Both the position numbers and the translations under genes were made by a program. A stretch of 64,000 bases of DNA, taken from NCBI GenBank assembly GCA_045121095.1, contig JBGVFN010000058.1:1-64000 (forward strand), written 5' to 3'. This DNA is from TWA4 sp045121095 (GTDB taxonomy: Bacteria > Bacillota > Clostridia > Lachnospirales > Lachnospiraceae). Positions 33,996 through 43,228 of the stretch are shown here, one piece after another (the first letter of the stretch is position 1; each line of letters opens with the position of its first letter). The notes beneath the pieces were generated by a model that was not told where the DNA came from, did not search any database, and saw only the letters and a program-made list of their open reading frames with translations.

Positions 33996-36509
33996 CTACA
34001 GTAAGCTATCTTTTTTTATTCTCTCACCTCGTCTCACAAGATACAAAACCACGATTAATATACCTGCAAATGTCATCCACATACCCAACTGTTTTCCAGG
34101 TGCCTGATATAATACATCAATTTCATGTATTCCCTGAGATAATTTCGCTCCTAAAAAACCTTCATTTACCATCTCTATTTCTACCTCATCCCCATCAACC
34201 AATACAATAAAATTTTCATCATACGGAATAGAAGTAATCAAATAGCCATCTTTTTGCATCTCCATATATCCTGATACCACAGATTGCGCCTGTGATTCGT
34301 ATAACAAATCATTATCCTTTAACAAAAATTTCGATTCATATAACTCATCACTATCTTTCAATGGAACCGTATATGCTTCTGCCTCAGATATCTCATAAAT
34401 GCCTTCGCCAAAATTTAATGTAATCTGTTTTTGGCCCGCTGCTAACAAAACTGCATATGAAAAAACCGTATTTTCATTATAATAAATATGGCTGTCCGCA
34501 GAAAGTTTATTTCTGGAATCTTCCACGTCGATAGTTACATCCTGATTTTTCTTATTTTTCACATGAAACCGAACAAATAAAATGCGATTCTGATCCGATA
34601 CAGGTACTGCTATTTTTATTTTTCCCTGAGGATTACCTTCTATTTTGCGGGCAATATCAATTTCATGAACGCTGCCCATCTTTTTAATTGGAGACTCTAA
34701 ACATGCAGTATTATGTTCCTCCTCTACAATTGCATATTCCAGAAATGCCAATTGATTATATGGAAAGTTTAATTTTTCATAATCTTTTGTACTCAATATT
34801 CTGGATGTCCCATAAATTATGGGCGCTGCATTTTCGTCCTCATGAAGCTGCATGTCTTGAGAAATCCAATATTTCACTCCCATCATTTTTCGAAATACCA
34901 CATTCTGATTCAAACCTTCCATTAAAATATTTCGATTTGGCTTTTCCACATCAAAAATATAATTTCTAAATGTACTATAAAATGAATTATAGGTAGACGA
35001 ATAGACCGAAGTAATATTTTGTTTCACGTGAAACACTCTATTAATATTTGTAAAGTTTTCTTTTGCAGATCCGTAGTATTCCATTCGATAAAAAGACGTG
35101 TCTTCTTCCAAAACATCCTCCATCAGTTGAGAAATCCCCTGCTGTTTTTTCTTATCTAAATCAGCAGCATCAAGTCCCATATTTTCATCGGCACAGGCAA
35201 CGCTCATAGCAATCACAGCTATACACAAAGAAGGAATTATAATTACTCTAAAATCTTTTTTCCAGTGAAAATATACAAACACAGAAAATGCCACTACAAA
35301 TAAATCCGTAAGCCAACCAGCAAACTCCACATTTTCCCTTTTAAACATGACAAAATACATTAATATCAGCATCAATACCGGTATTATTTTCTTCTGATCT
35401 TTCCTGGTTTGCGTTTTCAAAGAAGAAATCCATAACCCCATTTCCATACACACCAATGGGATAAAAGGGATCAAGGCTTTACCCCGATTATATAGAAAAC
35501 CATTCAGCGCATAACCAATAAACGGGGACCAAAGTACAATAACTAAACTGATACTCAAAACTTTTTCCGATAATTTCCTCTGAAAACATCCTAAAATAAT
35601 AGCCACCAATGAAATACATCCCAAGCCCATTCCATATTTGTCATGTAAAATTCTGGACGGTTCACCAACTGGCCAAAAAAGAGCTATAACATCAAAAATT
35701 TCTTTTTCGTTTCCATTACTTCGACCATCCAATAAGGCAAATGCCGTAGGTACAAGAAAAAAACTACTTATTAAAATACTTGTAAAAATAACTGCCACAT
35801 ATCTAAAAGCTTCCTTTAAAATCCCTCTGCACGTCAACTTTTCATTTGTCCATTCTGCCTTTTCCAAATAGCAGTAAAGTGCATACAAACAAAGACATAT
35901 CATTCCACCTATACTAAAATAGAAGCTACTCAAGATCATCAAAACAACACTTACACACAGTAAGCCTTTTCGATTTTTGCAAAAATACCAATCCGTTCCT
36001 ATAAGCCCAAGACATAGAAATGGCATGTAATTTACAAACATTACCTGCGTACAAAAATGATAAAACAACGGTGCTGCAGTCAGAAATAATAATGTAACTC
36101 CAAACCCCAGAGAATGCGATATCTTTTTTTCAGTTACCCAGCAATAAAATAATATTCCGGAAAGACCATATGAAATCAAAGAAACGCCCATCATCCAATC
36201 ATCCATAGAAATCCCCGGAAATAAATACGATAATAGAATACATGGGTTTAACAATCCATAATAAGCGAAGTTAAAAATATTTTGTCCCCCACCAATCTGC
36301 ATAGCAAAATCTGGATACAATTCCCCCGTTTCGTAAAACAGCTTTCGAAAATAATCGGGAAACACGCTGTGCTGCGACAACCAATCAACCTTTGATCCCA
36401 CAATCTTTCCCTGAAAAAACAAAAAAATAGCCGCCACTCCCGCAGCAGCTAAAAATAACATTACAATATATCTACATTTAAGGTATTTCAGGTCAGATTT
36501 TTCTTTCAT
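33996..36509 (-). CDS. yfhO: YfhO-family membrane glycosyltransferase-like protein
   Basis: 837 residues. The first 430 or so hold about a dozen membrane segments with an early QHSVFPDYFRKLFYETGE loop, as in GT-C-type YfhO. A large extracellular domain follows and a single membrane helix is at the C-terminus. In Bacillus, YfhO works with CsbB to attach sugars to lipoteichoic acid. The CsbB-like gene is 35 bp upstream here. The acceptor in this organism is not known. An exact parS lies within its coding sequence (35020-35035). Confidence 0.85.
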   Translation of the reverse strand: MKEKSDLKYLKCRYIVMLFLAAAGVAAIFLFFQGKIVGSKVDWLSQHSVFPDYFRKLFYETGELYPDFAMQIGGGQNIFNFAYYGLLNPCILLSYLFPGISMDDWMMGVSLISYGLSGILFYCWVTEKKISHSLGFGVTLLFLTAAPLFYHFCTQVMFVNYMPFLCLGLIGTDWYFCKNRKGLLCVSVVLMILSSFYFSIGGMICLCLYALYCYLEKAEWTNEKLTCRGILKEAFRYVAVIFTSILISSFFLVPTAFALLDGRSNGNEKEIFDVIALFWPVGEPSRILHDKYGMGLGCISLVAIILGCFQRKLSEKVLSISLVIVLWSPFIGYALNGFLYNRGKALIPFIPLVCMEMGLWISSLKTQTRKDQKKIIPVLMLILMYFVMFKRENVEFAGWLTDLFVVAFSVFVYFHWKKDFRVIIIPSLCIAVIAMSVACADENMGLDAADLDKKKQQGISQLMEDVLEEDTSFYRMEYYGSAKENFTNINRVFHVKQNITSVYSSTYNSFYSTFRNYIFDVEKPNRNILMEGLNQNVVFRKMMGVKYWISQDMQLHEDENAAPIIYGTSRILSTKDYEKLNFPYNQLAFLEYAIVEEEHNTACLESPIKKMGSVHEIDIARKIEGNPQGKIKIAVPVSDQNRILFVRFHVKNKKNQDVTIDVEDSRNKLSADSHIYYNENTVFSYAVLLAAGQKQITLNFGEGIYEISEAEAYTVPLKDSDELYESKFLLKDNDLLYESQAQSVVSGYMEMQKDGYLITSIPYDENFIVLVDGDEVEIEMVNEGFLGAKLSQGIHEIDVLYQAPGKQLGMWMTFAGILIVVLYLVRRGERIKKDSLL
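35020..35035. promoter_or_regulatory. parS site (exact) inside the yfhO-like gene
   Basis: TGTTTCACGTGAAACA, the only exact copy found within a coding sequence here. It encodes VFHVK on the minus strand. Confidence 0.8.
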
Positions 36510-36544
36510 AGTAATTAACCTTCCTTCATCTTTCTATCTCTTTT

Positions 36545-37489
36545 CTACAGTCCTTCTTCTTTTAAAAGATACAATGGCCTGTCCTTCGTTTCCAGATATG
36601 TTTTCGATAAATACTGCCCGATAATTCCAAGACAAAGAAGCTGAATTCCACTAACCATCAAAATAATACATGCCAAAGAAGGCCACCCCGGAGTCGGGTC
36701 CCCATACACAAACGTTTTTACAACAATAACACATATAAAGAAAAAGGATACAAGACAAAAAAGTGCCCCAACCGTAGCTGCTAAATACAACGGAGTCACA
36801 GAAAAGCAGGTAATCCCCTGAATCGAATACAGTAATAATTTATGAAACGACCATTTTGTTTCCCCTGCAGCACGCTCAGTATTATGATACTCCAGCCATT
36901 TTGTTTCATATCCTACCCACTCAAAAATCCCTTTTGAAAACCGATTTCGCTCACTGATCTGAAGCACTGCATCGGTCATTCTTCTGCTCATCAGACGATA
37001 ATCCCTTGCACCCCTCACAATCTGCACATCTGAAATCTTATTAATCACTTTGTAAAAACAATCAGAAAAGAAAGAACGGATAATTGGCTCTCCTTTCCGA
37101 TCCATCCTTCTCGTACCCACACAATCATAGGGCTCATGTTCCAGAATTTTATACATTTCTTTTAACATCTCCGGCGGATCCTGCAAATCAGCATCCATCA
37201 TTCCCACATAATCACCCTTCGCATGCTGAAGACCTGCATAAATAGCCGACTCCTTTCCAAAATTTCGGCTAAAAGAAATATACTTGCATCTGCAATCCTG
37301 CTTATGAAATTTTTTTAATAATTCCAAAGTACCATCTTTTGATCCATCATCGACAAAAATAAGTTCAAAATTCACATTTACCATTGAATCCATAACACGA
37401 CACATCTCTTTGTAATACAACGGTAAAACAGCCTCTTCATTAAAACAGGGAATTATAATGCTAATTAATTTATTAACCAAATTCAACAC
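36545..37489 (-). CDS. csbB: CsbB/GtrB-like polyprenyl-phosphate glycosyltransferase
   Basis: 314 residues. An N-terminal GT2 domain has SIIIPCFNEE, VDDGSKDGT and the DADLQDPPE metal site. Two C-terminal membrane segments are typical of CsbB/GtrB/DPM-type enzymes that load a sugar onto undecaprenyl phosphate. It pairs with the YfhO-like gene downstream. Start is uncertain: GTG 37489, or TTG 37480 at better spacing from GAGG. Confidence 0.88.
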   Translation of the reverse strand: MLNLVNKLISIIIPCFNEEAVLPLYYKEMCRVMDSMVNVNFELIFVDDGSKDGTLELLKKFHKQDCRCKYISFSRNFGKESAIYAGLQHAKGDYVGMMDADLQDPPEMLKEMYKILEHEPYDCVGTRRMDRKGEPIIRSFFSDCFYKVINKISDVQIVRGARDYRLMSRRMTDAVLQISERNRFSKGIFEWVGYETKWLEYHNTERAAGETKWSFHKLLLYSIQGITCFSVTPLYLAATVGALFCLVSFFFICVIVVKTFVYGDPTPGWPSLACIILMVSGIQLLCLGIIGQYLSKTYLETKDRPLYLLKEEGL

Positions 37490-37899
37490 CTCTGTCTTCC
37501 TCTAATAAATAATAAATCGAGTATCTTTCTCATGCGCTTTAGGTACTCCCGGTTCTGAATGCCTTCTAATTTTTGAATCCATACAATTAAAAAGGCCCAA
37601 AGAATATGTGTATATTCAATTACTGCCTTTACACACATTCCCTAGACCTTAAAATACCAAATACTACCACCTTACACAATATAATTAAATGTATTTTAAA
37701 ACAATATTAAAGATCTCAATTGAAAATTTGCACTTTCTTTTGATATTTTTAAATATATTTAACCTTTTATTTTTTCTATTTCTTTTATTTTTGCATTTCT
37801 TATTTTTTGCATTTCTTATTTTTTCTATTTCTTTTATTTTTGCATTTCTTTTATTTTTGCATTTCTTTTATTTTTGTATTTCTTATATTTTTGTATTTC
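37490..37899. repeat. Gap with a 16-17-bp tandem array at the spmA 3' end
   Basis: From about 37761 to 37925 there are roughly nine units such as GCATTTCTTTTATTTTT and GTATTTCTTATATTTTT. The spmA stop at 37900 lies in the array, so its last codons are one repeat unit. No gene is seen in the rest. Confidence 0.85.
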
Positions 37900-38631
37900 T
37901 TATATTTTTGCATTTTTCTTATTCTGCGCAATATGTATCTGCGTATTCATAATTTTGCAAAACACTACGGCAACCAAAGTGCTGATCATGGTAGCTATAA
38001 TAGCCGGTCCCACAATCGCAGTCGGATTATTGCTCCCATATTGACTCCTATAGGCGATTATATTAACTGGTATCAACTGTAAAGATGAAATATTAATCAG
38101 CAGAAACGTACACATTTCATTACTGGCCTTCCGTTCTGTACTTACTTTTTCAGAAATATCTGTATTTGCCTTTCCAGAAATATCTATATTTGAATTTACG
38201 CCTATACTTACACAATTCTCTATTTTTTTATTATTTCGCCGTTCCTCCTCCAGATTTTTCAACTCTTCCATTGCCTTTAATCCAGCTGGTGTAGCCGCCC
38301 ACCCCAGCCCAAGAATATTAGCAACAAAATTGGTGCAGATTGCCTTTAATGATTCATGTTCCTCTGGAATATCAGGAAACAGAAAATGGATAAAAGGCCA
38401 CATCTTTCGACTGATACTTTCCAACAAGCCAGCTTCCTGTGCGATTTCCATAATTCCACACCAAAATGCAACGATTCCCAAAAGTGTAATTCCCAATTCC
38501 ACAGCATCACCAGCTGCCTCCAAAACAGAATTTGTCATCACAGACAAATCCCCCGTAATGATCCCATACGCAAATCCCGCCAAAACCATTACCACCCATA
38601 TGTGATTTAGCATACAATTCGCATCCATCAT
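37900..38631 (-). CDS. spmA: Spore maturation protein A with repetitive insertion
   Basis: 243 residues of the nucleoside-recognition membrane family with LGWAATPAGLKAMEEL and the C-terminal LQLIPVNIIAYRSQYGS typical of SpmA. A hydrophilic stretch of about 35 residues (after KAMEELKNLEEE) separates the two halves and includes 8-residue repeats NIDISGKA/NTDISEKV. It acts with SpmB in spore core dehydration in Bacillus. spmB is at 5176-5703, unusually distant. Confidence 0.85.
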   Translation of the reverse strand: MMDANCMLNHIWVVMVLAGFAYGIITGDLSVMTNSVLEAAGDAVELGITLLGIVAFWCGIMEIAQEAGLLESISRKMWPFIHFLFPDIPEEHESLKAICTNFVANILGLGWAATPAGLKAMEELKNLEEERRNNKKIENCVSIGVNSNIDISGKANTDISEKVSTERKASNEMCTFLLINISSLQLIPVNIIAYRSQYGSNNPTAIVGPAIIATMISTLVAVVFCKIMNTQIHIAQNKKNAKI

Positions 38632-38880
38632 TCTTTTAATATCAGTGTATGTAACTTTGTACTACATATATGTTATACATTTAATTTCTCCAGATAGGCA
38701 CAAAAACACGCAGCTTTTTGTTCACTGAATATACTTAATAAATATAGTTATAAATACAGTTGTAACTATATTTGTAACTATATTTAAGCAACCATACCCA
38801 ACAGCCATACCTCACACCATATTTAAAAATCTCATTCAAAAAATATACTTCACACTACATTTAAGAACTCTATTTAACGA

Positions 38881-38934
38881 ATATATGCAAATAAAGAGTA
38901 TTGATTATAATCAATACTCTTTATTTGCATATAT
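38881..38934. repeat. 54-bp perfect palindrome without a loop
   Basis: Every base pairs with its mirror. The centre is TTGATTATAATCAA and the ends ATATATGCAAATAAAG / CTTTATTTGCATATAT. It lies between spmA and apbE. Confidence 0.95.
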
Positions 38935-39029
38935 GTATTTGCTTATAAAAATATTTCACGATATAATAATATCAGCATCAGAAATATCGTGAATATTTTC
39001 TGATAAAGCCTTCATATTATTTCCTTAAT

Positions 39030-39066
39030 AAAAAACTCTGTCGATTGGTTGGCGACGGAGTTTTTT
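39030..39066. terminator. Bidirectional terminator downstream of apbE
   Basis: Stem CTCTGTCG/CGACGGAG flanked by AAAAAA and TTTTTT, suitable for the minus-strand apbE-like gene. Confidence 0.8.
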
Positions 39067-39209
39067 ATTTTCTTTAATATTTTTCTCCTATTTTTTCCGG
39101 ATACTTTATACTACAAAATACTTCTCTTCTACTTTTCCCAGACACGCCCTGAAGCAGAGCATGCCTGAATGTTTTTCAGACACGCTCTAATATACTTTAC
39201 AGGCACACT

Positions 39210-40229
39210 CTAATACTCTTTACAGGAAAATTTTTCTTTACAGCCTTGGGAATAAGTGACATTTCCATCTTGATCAATAAAAATAGCCCACACATCATCT
39301 ATGCTGTTAATCAAATCCAAACCCTTTTCTAATCCTAATGCAAAACAAGTGGTGGAAAGTCCGTCTCCATCTACAGACTTTTCTGAAATAATGGTTACAC
39401 TGGCTAAACCATTGTCATAAGAATATCCTGTTTCAGGGTCTAAAATATGATGATATTTCTTTCCATCTACAGTAATATAACGTTCATAATCTCCTGATGT
39501 TACCAGGGATTGGTCTGAAAGTAAAACACTGACTTTAGCTTCTCTTTCAGGTGCACTCTCTGGATTCTGAATTCCCAAATGAAAATCATCTCCCGATGGT
39601 TTGCTGCCAATGCAGACTACATTTCCACCTAAACTAATGGTTGCACTTTCTACGCCCTGATCCACCAGATATTCCTTTACCCGATCTGCAATATATCCTT
39701 TGGCAATGGCCCCCAGATCAATTCCCATACCATCTTCCAACGATACATGATTTCCTTCCAGTTTCACGTTTTTATAATCTACATACTGCAAATGATCCTG
39801 GATTGCCTGTGCATCTGGAAGCTTATTTTCACCAGATGTAAAATCCCATAACGATGATATTGGTTCAATCGTTATATCAAATGCTCCATCAGATAACTCA
39901 CCATAATAAAGACCTTTTTCTAAAAGCTCCGCTGTTTCATCTGAAACAACTGCTTCTCCATTTTCATTTAATAATGAAATTTCACTATCTTCCACGGTTC
40001 TTGAAAGCTTTTTCTCATAGTCTGAACATAATTTAAAACAATCTGTTATGAGCTGTTCGTCATCTGTTCCATATAGCGTAATTTCTATTTGTGTATTCAA
40101 TGCATAACCAATACGGCTAACTGACTCTTCTTCATTGCTCTTTCCACATCCGCTTAAACCTGCTAAAAATGCAGCAGTTAAACACATACCACTCAATAAT
40201 GAAACTATTCGTTTTCGTCTTTTGCCCAT
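39210..40229 (-). CDS. apbE: ApbE-family FAD:protein FMN transferase, lipoprotein
   Basis: 339 residues from ATG 40229 (GGAG upstream inside the longer frame). Lipobox LSGC with Cys28. LGAIAKGYIADRVKEYL, SGDYERY and HHILDPETGYS are ApbE signatures for FAD and Mg binding. It attaches FMN covalently to Thr/Ser of client flavoproteins outside the membrane, for example Rnf/Nqr subunits. No client is encoded in the window. Confidence 0.92.
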   Translation of the reverse strand: MGKRRKRIVSLLSGMCLTAAFLAGLSGCGKSNEEESVSRIGYALNTQIEITLYGTDDEQLITDCFKLCSDYEKKLSRTVEDSEISLLNENGEAVVSDETAELLEKGLYYGELSDGAFDITIEPISSLWDFTSGENKLPDAQAIQDHLQYVDYKNVKLEGNHVSLEDGMGIDLGAIAKGYIADRVKEYLVDQGVESATISLGGNVVCIGSKPSGDDFHLGIQNPESAPEREAKVSVLLSDQSLVTSGDYERYITVDGKKYHHILDPETGYSYDNGLASVTIISEKSVDGDGLSTTCFALGLEKGLDLINSIDDVWAIFIDQDGNVTYSQGCKEKFSCKEY

Positions 40230-40609
40230 TTCATATATCTCCATTCATTTTTTATATGCAATTTTATGCATAAAACACTCCCTAAACATCAAGACATATT
40301 ATACCACAGCTTTGTATAATATAGGCAACATCTTTCCTATATTCCCTGAAATTCACTAAATATTCTTAATGCATTATTTAAACGCTCTCCAATATTTTCT
40401 TCCATGACCAACATGTATCTAAAATGAATTTTTATGAATATTTCTATTGAGTAAAAATCAATTTTCAAGTATAATATACAGCGTGTATGGTAAGAACCAA
40501 TTCCCTCTTGCAATAAACTTTACACTAGTTCGTTCCGACGGTGGATTGTCGCTTGGTAATTCCAGGCAATATCCTGTCGGATAATTTTTTATAAGGAGGA
40601 AATGCCTTT
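40230..40609 (+). promoter_or_regulatory. Promoter and leader of the aconitase-like gene
   Basis: -35 TTGAGT (40447-40452) and -10 TATAAT (40470-40475), with a 17-bp spacer. The roughly 130-base leader contains TCCGACGG pairing imperfectly with CCTGTCGGA near 40535-40582, which could form a stem ahead of AAGGAGG. No other gene. Confidence 0.6.
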
Positions 40610-42901
40610 ATGGTAAAACTTTTTGAAAATGGCGCCTATTTATTAAATGGCGAAATTCTGGTTGAAGACACTAGCGATGCTTCTGCACTTCTCTCTTCTA
40701 AACTTGGAACTGCACCTGAGAAAGCTGAAGCGGCTAAAGGAACTATGGCATATAACATTCTGCAGGCTCATAATACATCCGATGATCCTGAACAGTTAAA
40801 AATTAAATTTGATTGTTTAACTTCCCATGACATTACATATGTGGGTATTATTCAGACAGCAAGAGCCAGCGGACTTGAAAAATTCCCTATCCCCTATGTA
40901 TTAACCAACTGCCATAACAGTCTTTGTGCTGTAGGCGGTACAATCAACGAAGATGATCACATGTTTGGCCTTACCTGTGCTCAGAAATACGGCGGCATCT
41001 ACGTTCCCCCTCATCAGGCAGTTATTCATCAGTATGCCCGTGAAATGCTGGCTGGCTGCGGCAAGATGATTTTAGGTTCTGACAGCCATACCCGTTATGG
41101 TGCTCTTGGTACTATGGCAATTGGTGAAGGCGGCGGTGAACTGGCAAAACAGCTTCTTGGACGTACTTATGATGTTAAAATGCCCGGCGTTGTTGCTGTT
41201 TATCTGACTGGCGAACCCATGAAAGGAGTCGGACCTCAGGACGTTGCTCTTGCAATTATCGGTGCTACTTTCGCAAATGGCTACGTAAATAATAAAGTAA
41301 TGGAATTTGTTGGACCTGGTGTTAAAAACTTAAGTGCAGATTTCCGTATCGGCATTGATGTTATGACTACCGAAACAACCTGTCTGTCTTCAATCTGGAC
41401 AACAGATACCACAATCTCTGATTACCTTGCATTACACGGCCGCGCTGATGCTTATAAAGAATTAAATCCCGCTCCTGTTGCATACTATGACGGAGCAATT
41501 GTAATTGATCTGAGTACCATTAAACCCATGATTGCTATGCCTTTCCATCCCAGCAATACATATGAGATTGACGAACTGAAAAATAATCTTGATGATATTC
41601 TGGCAGATGTAGAAAAAAGAGCTCGTGTATCCTTCGGTGACTCCTGTGATTTCACTTTAAGAAACAAAGTAATGGATGGACAGCTTTATGTTGATCAGGG
41701 AATTATCGCAGGATGTGCAGGTGGCGGTTTTGAGAATATCTGTGCTGCAGCAGACATCCTGAAAGGCAGATTTACTGGTGATGATAAATTCACTTTAAGT
41801 GTTTATCCCGCTTCTACTCCTGTATTCCTGGAACTGGTTAAAAACGGAAGTGTTGCTGATTTAATGACTGCCGGTGCAATCGTTAAAACTGCATTCTGTG
41901 GTCCTTGCTTTGGTGCTGGTGATACACCTGCCAACGGCGCTTTCAGTATCCGTCATTCAACCCGAAACTTCCCCAACAGAGAAGGTTCCAAGATTCAGAA
42001 TGGTCAGCTTTCCGCTGTTGCATTAATGGATGCTCGTTCCATTGCAGCCACAGCAGCTAACAAAGGCTTCCTGACCGCCGCTACCGATATGGATGTTGAA
42101 TACACTGGAAAGAAATATTTCTTTGACAGTACAATTTATGCAAATCGTGTATACGACAGCAAAGGTGTAGCGCATCCCGAAGTAGATATTCAGTTTGGTC
42201 CTAATATTAAAGACTGGCCTTCCATGGTTGCTCTTACCAACGACCTGCTGCTTCGTGTGGCATCCGTTATTCACGATCCGGTTACCACAACAGACGAATT
42301 AATTCCTTCAGGAGAAACTTCTTCCTACCGTTCCAATCCTTTAGGACTTGCAGAGTTTACTTTATCCAGAAAAGACCCTGCTTATGTTGGAAAGGCAAAA
42401 GCGGTAAGAACAGTTGAAGAAATCAGACGAAATGATTCTTGTCCTTGTCAGGCTGAAGATTCCGCATATGCTGATGCATTTAAGGTAATCAAAAAAGCAT
42501 ATCCTGAATTAAAAGCCAGTGAAACCGGTATCGGCAGCACAATCTACGCAGTAAAACCCGGTGATGGTTCTGCCAGAGAACAGGCCGCTTCCTGCCAGAA
42601 GGTACTTGGCGGATGGGCAAATATCGCCAGAGAATATGCAACAAAACGTTATCGCTCCAATCTGATCAACTGGGGTATGCTTCCGTTCCTGTTTGACAAG
42701 GAAGAACTTCCTTTTGATCTGGATGACTTTATCTTTATTCCTGGTATTCGTACTGCAATTCAGGAAAAGACCAGCGTTATCACTGCCTATGTTGTAAAGG
42801 ATACTTTAATTCCTTTTGAACTCCGTCTCGGTGATCTGACAGATGACGAGCGTAAGATTATCCTGTCCGGATGCCTTATTAACTACTACAAAGAATATTA
42901 A
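40610..42901 (+). CDS. Aconitase-family hydratase (YbhJ-like)
   Basis: 763 residues with aconitase-type organisation. Candidate Fe-S Cys residues are in AGCAGGGFENI and AFCGPCFGAG. GSDSHTRYGALGTMAIGEGG is the aconitase signature, and a C-terminal swivel domain follows. The overall resemblance is to YbhJ-like or atypical aconitases rather than AcnA/AcnB. It probably isomerises or hydrates a tri- or dicarboxylate; the exact substrate is uncertain. It has its own promoter and is head-on to replication. Confidence 0.85.
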   Translation: MVKLFENGAYLLNGEILVEDTSDASALLSSKLGTAPEKAEAAKGTMAYNILQAHNTSDDPEQLKIKFDCLTSHDITYVGIIQTARASGLEKFPIPYVLTNCHNSLCAVGGTINEDDHMFGLTCAQKYGGIYVPPHQAVIHQYAREMLAGCGKMILGSDSHTRYGALGTMAIGEGGGELAKQLLGRTYDVKMPGVVAVYLTGEPMKGVGPQDVALAIIGATFANGYVNNKVMEFVGPGVKNLSADFRIGIDVMTTETTCLSSIWTTDTTISDYLALHGRADAYKELNPAPVAYYDGAIVIDLSTIKPMIAMPFHPSNTYEIDELKNNLDDILADVEKRARVSFGDSCDFTLRNKVMDGQLYVDQGIIAGCAGGGFENICAAADILKGRFTGDDKFTLSVYPASTPVFLELVKNGSVADLMTAGAIVKTAFCGPCFGAGDTPANGAFSIRHSTRNFPNREGSKIQNGQLSAVALMDARSIAATAANKGFLTAATDMDVEYTGKKYFFDSTIYANRVYDSKGVAHPEVDIQFGPNIKDWPSMVALTNDLLLRVASVIHDPVTTTDELIPSGETSSYRSNPLGLAEFTLSRKDPAYVGKAKAVRTVEEIRRNDSCPCQAEDSAYADAFKVIKKAYPELKASETGIGSTIYAVKPGDGSAREQAASCQKVLGGWANIAREYATKRYRSNLINWGMLPFLFDKEELPFDLDDFIFIPGIRTAIQEKTSVITAYVVKDTLIPFELRLGDLTDDERKIILSGCLINYYKEY

Positions 42902-43228
42902 TTGGCAGAATTCGTAGTTTTCTTGAACATGTATTTCTTAGACATGTAAATGTTTTACTGTTGAGAGTTCGTACCACTTCCATTTAAAATTGCAGCAACG
43001 GTCCAGCAGGAGCTGAACTGCATTGAATGAATCAAAAAAGCCTGTGAAAATGTTTCACGTGAAACATTTTCACAGGCTTTATATTTGTATAGAACTTTAT
43101 ATCGCACAAAACTTTATATTACATTAACTTTCTAATCTACAAGATTTATATTGCATAAACTTTATAGTCTACAAGCCTTATATTTCATAAACTTTATAGT
43201 CTACATAACTTATATTCTTATAAAGGTT
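42902..43228. other. Gap between convergent genes with palindrome and 32-bp array
   Basis: Holds the 44-bp parS palindrome (43037-43080) and a 32-bp array with units from 43137, 43169 and 43201 (CTACAAG..TTATATT type). A GAGCTGAACTGCATTGAAT piece of the hairpin repeat is near 43010. Confidence 0.75.
43037..43080. terminator. 44-bp perfect palindrome with an exact parS core
   Basis: Arms AAAGCCTGTGAAAA and TTTTCACAGGCTTT enclose TGTTTCACGTGAAACA (43051-43066). It lies between the converging aconitase-like gene and aroC, as a bidirectional terminator would. The core is an exact parS. Confidence 0.8.

Larger units (their letters stand above)
38632..39209. other. spmA-apbE gap with three large inverted repeats
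   Basis: A perfect 54-bp palindrome occupies 38881-38934 (centre TTGATTATAATCAA). An imperfect stem pairs AAAATATTTCACGATAT (from 38947) with ATATCGTGAATATTTT (to 38998). A terminator lies at 39030-39066. A solo right end of the 165-bp element is at 39166-39189. No gene seen. Confidence 0.6.
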
